This document shows, piece by piece, positions 31,383 to 34,761 of a DNA stretch of 34,761 bases. Numbering within the stretch: the stretch's first letter is position 1; each line of letters opens with the position of its first letter. The notes under the pieces were generated by a model, which was not told the origin of the DNA, searched no databases, and saw nothing but the letters and a program-made list of their open reading frames with translations. The position numbers and the translations under genes are program-made. The stretch comes from Pantoea sp. GD03673 (GTDB lineage Bacteria > Pseudomonadota > Gammaproteobacteria > Enterobacterales > Enterobacteriaceae), in contig NZ_JAOCKJ010000018.1 of the NCBI RefSeq assembly GCF_029844725.1, positions 1 to 34,761 on the forward strand, given 5' to 3'.

Positions 31383-31413
31383 AGCTTACTTCCGTAGTTA
31401 TGTACGGAGTCAA
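31383..31413 (-). promoter_or_regulatory. merTPCADE promoter and MerR operator
   Basis: On the minus strand TTGACT (31413-31408) and TAAGCT (31388-31383) are 19 bp apart, the overlong spacer that MerR untwists when Hg(II) binds. Between them lies the dyad TCCGTAGTTATGTACGGA (31391-31408). merR starts 6 bp to the right and is transcribed divergently, so MerR also controls itself. Confidence 0.95.
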
Positions 31414-31418
31414 GCGAT

Positions 31419-31874
31419 ATGCAAATTAATTTTGAGAATCTGACCATTGGCGTTTTTGCCAAGGCGGCCGGGGTCAATGTGGAGACCATCCGGTTCTACC
31501 AGCGCAAGGGCCTGCTGCCGGAGCCAGACAAGCCCTATGGCAGCATTCGCCGCTATGGCGAGGCGGATGTAACACGAGTGCGGTTCGTGAAATCGGCCCA
31601 GCGGCTGGGCTTTAGCCTGGACGAAATCGCCGAGCTACTGCGGCTGGAGGATGGCACCCATTGCGAGGAAGCCAGCGGCCTGGCCGAGCACAAGCTCAAG
31701 GATGTGCGCGAGAAGATGGCCGACTTGGCACGCATGGAGGCCGTGCTGTCTGAACTGGTGTGCGCCTGCCATGCGCGGAAAGGGAACGTTTCCTGCCCGC
31801 TGATTGCGTCACTGCAAGACGGAACGAAGCTCGCTGCATCGGCGCGGGGGAGTCACGGGGTGACTACGCCTTAG
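31419..31874 (+). CDS. merR: Mercury-responsive regulator MerR
   Basis: A 151-residue MerR dimer: helix-turn-helix LTIGVFAKAAGVNVETIRFY, GSIRRYGEADVTRVRFVKSA, a long dimer helix and the Hg(II) ligands Cys82, Cys117 and Cys126. It represses, and with Hg(II) activates, the mer promoter. The C-terminus after SLQDG (TKLAASARGSHGVTTP) differs from and is longer than the usual 144-residue form, and the stop codon overlaps the transposon end at 31870. Confidence 0.97.
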   Translation: MQINFENLTIGVFAKAAGVNVETIRFYQRKGLLPEPDKPYGSIRRYGEADVTRVRFVKSAQRLGFSLDEIAELLRLEDGTHCEEASGLAEHKLKDVREKMADLARMEAVLSELVCACHARKGNVSCPLIASLQDGTKLAASARGSHGVTTP

Positions 31875-31907
31875 CGTGCTTTATTTTCCGAATTCTGAGA
31901 CGACCCC
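31870..31907. repeat. 38-bp terminal repeat, mer side
   Basis: Reverse strand begins GGGGTCGTCTCAGAATTCGG and ends AAAGCACGCTAAG, the Tn21-type end. Its last 12 bases equal window positions 1-12. It overlaps the merR stop by 5 bp. Confidence 0.94.
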
Positions 31908-32065
31908 TTTTTTCACTCGATTCCGCATCTGCAGGCCAAAGTCTTCCAGTGGCATATACGAAGAAATACCGCTGACATCCAGAAAGCTTTCATCTATCGA
32001 GTAAATTTCCTGGCCTGGTGCCATTTCACCCAAGATGGCCATCATTCTGGCGGACATGTCGCCAT
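31908..32065 (-). pseudogene. umuC/mucB-like Y-family polymerase fragment
   Basis: About 50 codons: GDMSARMMAILGEMAPGQEI, YSIDESFLDVSGI, then LEDFGLQMRNRVKK. YSIDESFLD is the catalytic motif of Y-family polymerase subunits (UmuC/MucB/ImpB). The frame ends at the transposon edge (31907), and homology stops before GDMS at about 32065, so the fragment is cut on both sides. It marks the original insertion target of the transposon. Confidence 0.8.
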
Positions 32066-32108
32066 TTATGTGGAATGGAAAATCTACAGAAATTATTGAT
32101 GCTTTGAG

Positions 32109-32132
32109 GTCCGCTATGAGCGAATAGCGGAC
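32109..32132. repeat. GTCCGCTAT/ATAGCGGAC hairpin
   Basis: Perfect 9-bp arms around a 6-base loop. It shares GTCCGC...GCGGAC with 33361-33384 and 34479-34502. Confidence 0.6.
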
Positions 32133-32183
32133 AAACTAATAGATATTGGCAAGCCTGAATATTCTGGAACACTGGCATACAGT

Positions 32184-32900
32184 TCAGCTACGCCCAGGGA
32201 TTATGTTATCCAGACCCGCACTGCGCCACATGCGGAGTAAGCGATGTCGGGAATGAGGGTATCCTTCCCGCATAAGCTGAAGAGATGTAAATCGCGTTAC
32301 GTCGAAATGGCGGAAGGCATTACGTTTTTCACACCATGCAGCAAGGACAATATCACCGGAGAAGTAACCTAAAGCGAAAGGCCATATCGTTCTTTCACTC
32401 ACATTACCTAGCCTGTCTGTATAACCTGTCCGGATTTTTTGTCTTCGCCTGATGGCGCTTCGAAGAGCATTCAGATTTTCAAAATTGTGATGGGCAACCT
32501 GAGTCTTTCCGACTAATAACGTCGAGTCATCAAACATCGTCTTTAGCTGTGGGGGCAGACCTTGCCGGATCTTACCCGTCACCTCAGAAGCCGCTTTTGC
32601 TATACCCGCATCACCATATACAGCTACCCATCGCAAACCGAGCGCCAGCGCGTCAAGCTGCTCAGGGGTAAACATCACAGGCGGCAAATGATGGCTCCGG
32701 GAAAGCAGAAATCCCGTGCCGGCTTCCCCTTGAATGTCTACCCCCTGAGCACGCAGTGCGTGAACATCACGGTAAAGCGTGCGAAGGCTGACGGAAAGCT
32801 CCCGAGCAAGCCAGTGTCCGCTTACCGGATAGCGATGCTGATACAAAATCTGCATAAGATTGAGTAGGCGCTCTGCACGCGTCGGTCCCGATGCTGACAT
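32184..32900 (-). CDS. YafY-like transcriptional regulator (HTH + WYL domain)
   Basis: A 238-residue regulator. N-terminal helix-turn-helix (about 10-60): RAERLLNLMQILYQHRYPVS, LARELSVSLRTLYRDVHALR. Then a middle region HHLPPVMFTPEQLDALALGL, and a WYL-type ligand domain (about 135-215, TIWPFALGYFSGDIVLAAWC). These sense nucleotides or small molecules. It is divergent from the VOC gene 57 bp away, which is a common pairing, so it probably regulates that gene. Confidence 0.88.
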   Translation of the reverse strand: MSASGPTRAERLLNLMQILYQHRYPVSGHWLARELSVSLRTLYRDVHALRAQGVDIQGEAGTGFLLSRSHHLPPVMFTPEQLDALALGLRWVAVYGDAGIAKAASEVTGKIRQGLPPQLKTMFDDSTLLVGKTQVAHHNFENLNALRSAIRRRQKIRTGYTDRLGNVSERTIWPFALGYFSGDIVLAAWCEKRNAFRHFDVTRFTSLQLMREGYPHSRHRLLRMWRSAGLDNIIPGRS

Positions 32901-32957
32901 GTTCTGTCAATGCTCCATGCAATAGTGAAGCCTCATTCTTTTTGAAGCGAGAGACTC

Positions 32958-33320
32958 ATGATACCTAACCTGATCATTCTTTATGTTGATGACCCGATTG
33001 TCAGCAGCAGATTTTATCAAAATCTATTCAATACAGAACCAGACGTGATGCTTCCAACGTGGGCGGCTTTTTCCTTCAATAACGGCCTGAATCTTGGACT
33101 ATGGTCAACAACGGCTAGTGACTTTGTATCCTGCGGTAAGGGTAACCGAACTGAGTTGAGTTTTATGGTTAAAGATATTCAGGCGGTTGAAGCGCTTTAT
33201 CAGCAGTGGTCAGACAGCGGTGTGCAGATAGAACAGCGGCCCAGACAGGCTGTTTTTGGCAGGACGTTCGTTGCGCTTGATCCTGACGGGCACCGTATCC
33301 GGGTATGTATACCGGATTAA
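32958..33320 (+). CDS. VOC-family (glyoxalase-like) protein
   Basis: A 120-residue vicinal-oxygen-chelate protein with two beta-alpha-beta-beta-beta repeats: LIILYVDDPIVSSRFYQNLF and TELSFMVKDIQAVEALYQQW, ending FVALDPDGHRIRVCIPD. This type is related to PhnB and to drug-binding proteins; substrate unknown. ATG 32958 follows GCGAGAGA. It is divergent from the YafY-like regulator. Confidence 0.88.
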   Translation: MIPNLIILYVDDPIVSSRFYQNLFNTEPDVMLPTWAAFSFNNGLNLGLWSTTASDFVSCGKGNRTELSFMVKDIQAVEALYQQWSDSGVQIEQRPRQAVFGRTFVALDPDGHRIRVCIPD

Positions 33321-33653
33321 TAAGTAAAGACGCTTACCTGCCCATATTTAAACCTGAAGCGTCCGCTTCTGGCACTAAGCGGACCGAGACCGGTAGCAGG
33401 TCTGCTTAGAGCGAAAAGCGGACCTTACTCATCCCTGCTAACATTGGCTCTGAGTAGTCGGAAGTGAACTTAGCGATTAATTGTGAATTTCCGACCGTCT
33501 TTTCTACCAGTCGGACTCACCGTAACAATTGAATAACTGATCTTAATTAACCTATCCATTGTTGCCATAGTGGTGAAAAAAATGAAATTTGAAACCGGAT
33601 TCATGACCATGAATAACGGTCTTGTTCCCACACAATAATCGTATTAGGTCTTT
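33321..33653. other. Intergenic region with repeated GTCCGC/GCGGAC motif
   Basis: No gene. GTCCGCTTCTGGCACTAAGC (33361-33380) and the following GGAC form a hairpin with 8-bp arms, and a half copy AAAGCGGACC is near 33408. The 3' part is AT-rich and probably holds the promoter of the phosphoesterase gene. Confidence 0.6.
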
Positions 33654-34397
33654 ATGCTGATAGCCCAGGTTTCAGACATTCACGCCTCAACCGAAAATGA
33701 TCATCTGTTTCGGTTCGACCGGGTACTAAATTGGCTTACGCATTTGCAACCGGACTTACTGGTACTTACTGGCGATCTAACGGATGGGCATTGGCAGGAA
33801 GGTTATAAACAGATAGCTGACCGCCTGAATCAGCAAAATTACCCTTCGTTGATCCTGCCAGGTAATTCAGACGACCGAAGTCTGATGCGTTCTGTTTGGG
33901 ATGAGAACAGGTGGGCGCTTGATGCCCAGGGAGAGGCCCTACACTTTACCCATAACATGGGTGGCATTCATCTGATTGGTCTGGATTCGACGATTGATTA
34001 TAAGGATTACGGCAGTGTGGCTGACCATCTGAGATGGTTAGATAATCAACTTAGCGACGCAGACAACCCTCCGTCATTGCTGTTTCTGCACCATCACGTA
34101 TTTGCATCTGGCATACCAACGCTAGACGAAACGATGTGCAGAGGTCTACCTGAGATGGAAGAGTTGATTAGGCGCGCCCCGGCCAGATTACTCGCCATTT
34201 CTACAGGTCATGTCCACAGACCAATAGCAGGTACATTTGCGGGCATACCTGCCTACATTTGTGGCTCCGTCTGCCCGGCAAATCCAGTCTGGTTTGGAAC
34301 AGTAAAAGCTCCTCCTGCGAATGACCCGCCAGCGTTGATGATTCACCGCTACGTCAGTAACTCTCTTACCAGTCATTACGTTTGCGTTTGCGTTTAA
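33654..34397 (+). CDS. Icc/CpdA-like metallophosphoesterase
   Basis: A 247-residue calcineurin-type phosphoesterase with all metal motifs in order: SDIH (DxH, about 7-10), TGDLTDG (GDxxD), PGNSDD (GNxD), LFLHHHVF and TGHVHRP (GHxH). CpdA-type members hydrolyse cyclic AMP; others have different substrates, so the assignment is to the fold. The C-terminus is odd, ending SHYVCVCV, in AT-rich repetitive codons. Confidence 0.9.
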   Translation: MLIAQVSDIHASTENDHLFRFDRVLNWLTHLQPDLLVLTGDLTDGHWQEGYKQIADRLNQQNYPSLILPGNSDDRSLMRSVWDENRWALDAQGEALHFTHNMGGIHLIGLDSTIDYKDYGSVADHLRWLDNQLSDADNPPSLLFLHHHVFASGIPTLDETMCRGLPEMEELIRRAPARLLAISTGHVHRPIAGTFAGIPAYICGSVCPANPVWFGTVKAPPANDPPALMIHRYVSNSLTSHYVCVCV

Positions 34398-34478
34398 CTG
34401 ACATTCAGAAAACGCATAGATCACATAGAAAACGACCACATCCCCAGTGTTTAACACATAATATTGTGCGGAATCAGC

Positions 34479-34502
34479 GTCCGCCCTTGGCACAAAGCGG
34501 AC
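34479..34502. repeat. Second GTCCGC...GCGGAC element in the right flank
   Basis: GTCCGCCCTTGGCACAAAGC then GGAC: same TTGGCAC(A/T)AAGCGGAC core as at 33361-33384. Bases 34398-34686 otherwise show no gene. Confidence 0.6.
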
Positions 34503-34686
34503 ATGAATCATGTATAAAACTCGTTAAGAGAGAAATTGATATTAACAATCTTTCCTACCTCTTATGAGGTAATTAATAACATCAGCATGGGCTAATTACT
34601 GGGTGACAGGTTAGACCTTTTTGCAATTCAACCTAAACATTCACTTTCTTACGCCTGCTATAAAGTTAATGAACAGTTAACCGATA

Positions 34687-34761
34687 ATGATGATTAAGAT
34701 GCTTTCAATCTGCATTATTTTTGTTCTTATAATAATTAATTCAGCAGGATGTAAAAATGAA
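34687..34761 (+). CDS. N-terminus of a probable lipoprotein (partial, runs off the window)
   Basis: 25 codons before the window ends: a lysine after the start (MMIKML), a hydrophobic core (SICIIFVLIIIN) and SAGC with a cysteine placed as in a lipobox, followed by KNE. This is the pattern of a secreted, lipid-anchored protein, although the -3 residue is serine rather than leucine. The ribosome site is weak and the start could be 34687, 34690 or 34699. The family cannot be known. Confidence 0.5.
   Translation, partial: MMIKMLSICIIFVLIIINSAGCKNE

Larger units (their letters stand above)
20471..31907. mobile_element. Tn501/Tn21-type mercury-resistance transposon
   Basis: Two 38-bp ends bound the unit: 20471-20508 (Tn501/Tn1721-type, GGGGAGCCCGCAGAATTCGG...) and 31870-31907 (Tn21-type, reverse strand GGGGTCGTCTCAGAATTCGG...). 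Inside, from right to left, are merR, the mer operon, a res region, tnpR and tnpA. It also contains the IS4 composite unit at 20586-24000. Without that unit it would be about 8 kb, normal for Tn501-like elements. The 5-bp flanks (TAATA and TTTTT) do not match, so this is not a clean single insertion. Confidence 0.92.

Noticed and set aside
32105..32228. Plus-strand frame with RYERIADKLIDIGKPEYSGT then LAYSSATPRDYVIQTR
   Set aside because: It reads well but overlaps the end of the YafY-like gene and has no start; may be a gene tail or coincidence.
1..34761. tRNA, rRNA, CRISPR array or replication origin
   Set aside because: No cloverleaf-like sequence, spaced direct repeats, rRNA core motifs or iteron array was seen on reading both strands.

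Overview
This window is a mosaic of mobile DNA in a proteobacterial replicon. Its GC-rich left and middle parts (about 1-20,470) carry genes of the kind seen in alpha- and betaproteobacterial accessory DNA. The last ~2.9 kb is clearly AT-richer and enterobacterial or gammaproteobacterial in style: a YafY-like regulator, a VOC protein, a phosphoesterase, and a umuC remnant split by a transposon end. The likely source is a gammaproteobacterial plasmid or genomic island holding nested transposons. This host assignment is inferred from gene content and base composition only.

Layout. (1) 1-3,374: the window opens on what looks like the inner 12 bp of a Tn21-type inverted repeat. A tightly overlapping minus-strand operon follows (small protein, membrane protein, small acidic protein, serine resolvase), then a cupin gene and a MntA/HepT toxin-antitoxin pair. 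(2) 3,375-4,406: a ~1 kb element bounded by 25-bp Tn402/Tn5053-type ends. It keeps only a TniR-like resolvase and a decapitated YafQ-like toxin, and its right end cuts a LysR gene. (3) 4,407-20,470: an oxidative/electrophile-stress island. It holds MarR regulators (one broken, one with a five-cysteine cluster), a YkgB/RclC-like membrane protein, a divergent regulator/operon block (LysR opposite hydrolase-OsmC fusion, MsrA and an MDR oxidoreductase), MsrB-MsrA, a GST, a CorA-like transporter, small accessory proteins, RidA, a thioredoxin-like/DM13/MFS operon, a DUF1330-like and a GlcG-like protein, and a second MDR oxidoreductase. (4) 20,471-31,907: a Tn501/Tn21-type mercury transposon (merR, merTPCADE, a DUF3330 gene, tnpR, tnpA) with 38-bp ends. 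A composite unit of two non-identical IS4-family elements, flanked by a 10-bp target duplication, sits in the 3' end of tnpA. (5) 31,908-34,761: the flank, starting with a umuC fragment and ending in the first 25 codons of a probable lipoprotein.

How the parts fit. The stress island repeats a palindrome, TATG-N7-CATA, in front of both MarR genes, the YkgB-like gene, between LysR and the OsmC/MsrA/MDR operon, and upstream of the second MDR gene. This suggests one regulon for oxidised methionine, organic peroxides, electrophiles and possibly reactive chlorine. A related site lies over the msrBA promoter, and a look-alike of that promoter sits orphaned just left of the mercury transposon. The mercury transposon lacks a target duplication, and its outer end matches the repeat fragment at base 1. 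The whole ~32 kb may therefore have moved as one unit into umuC.
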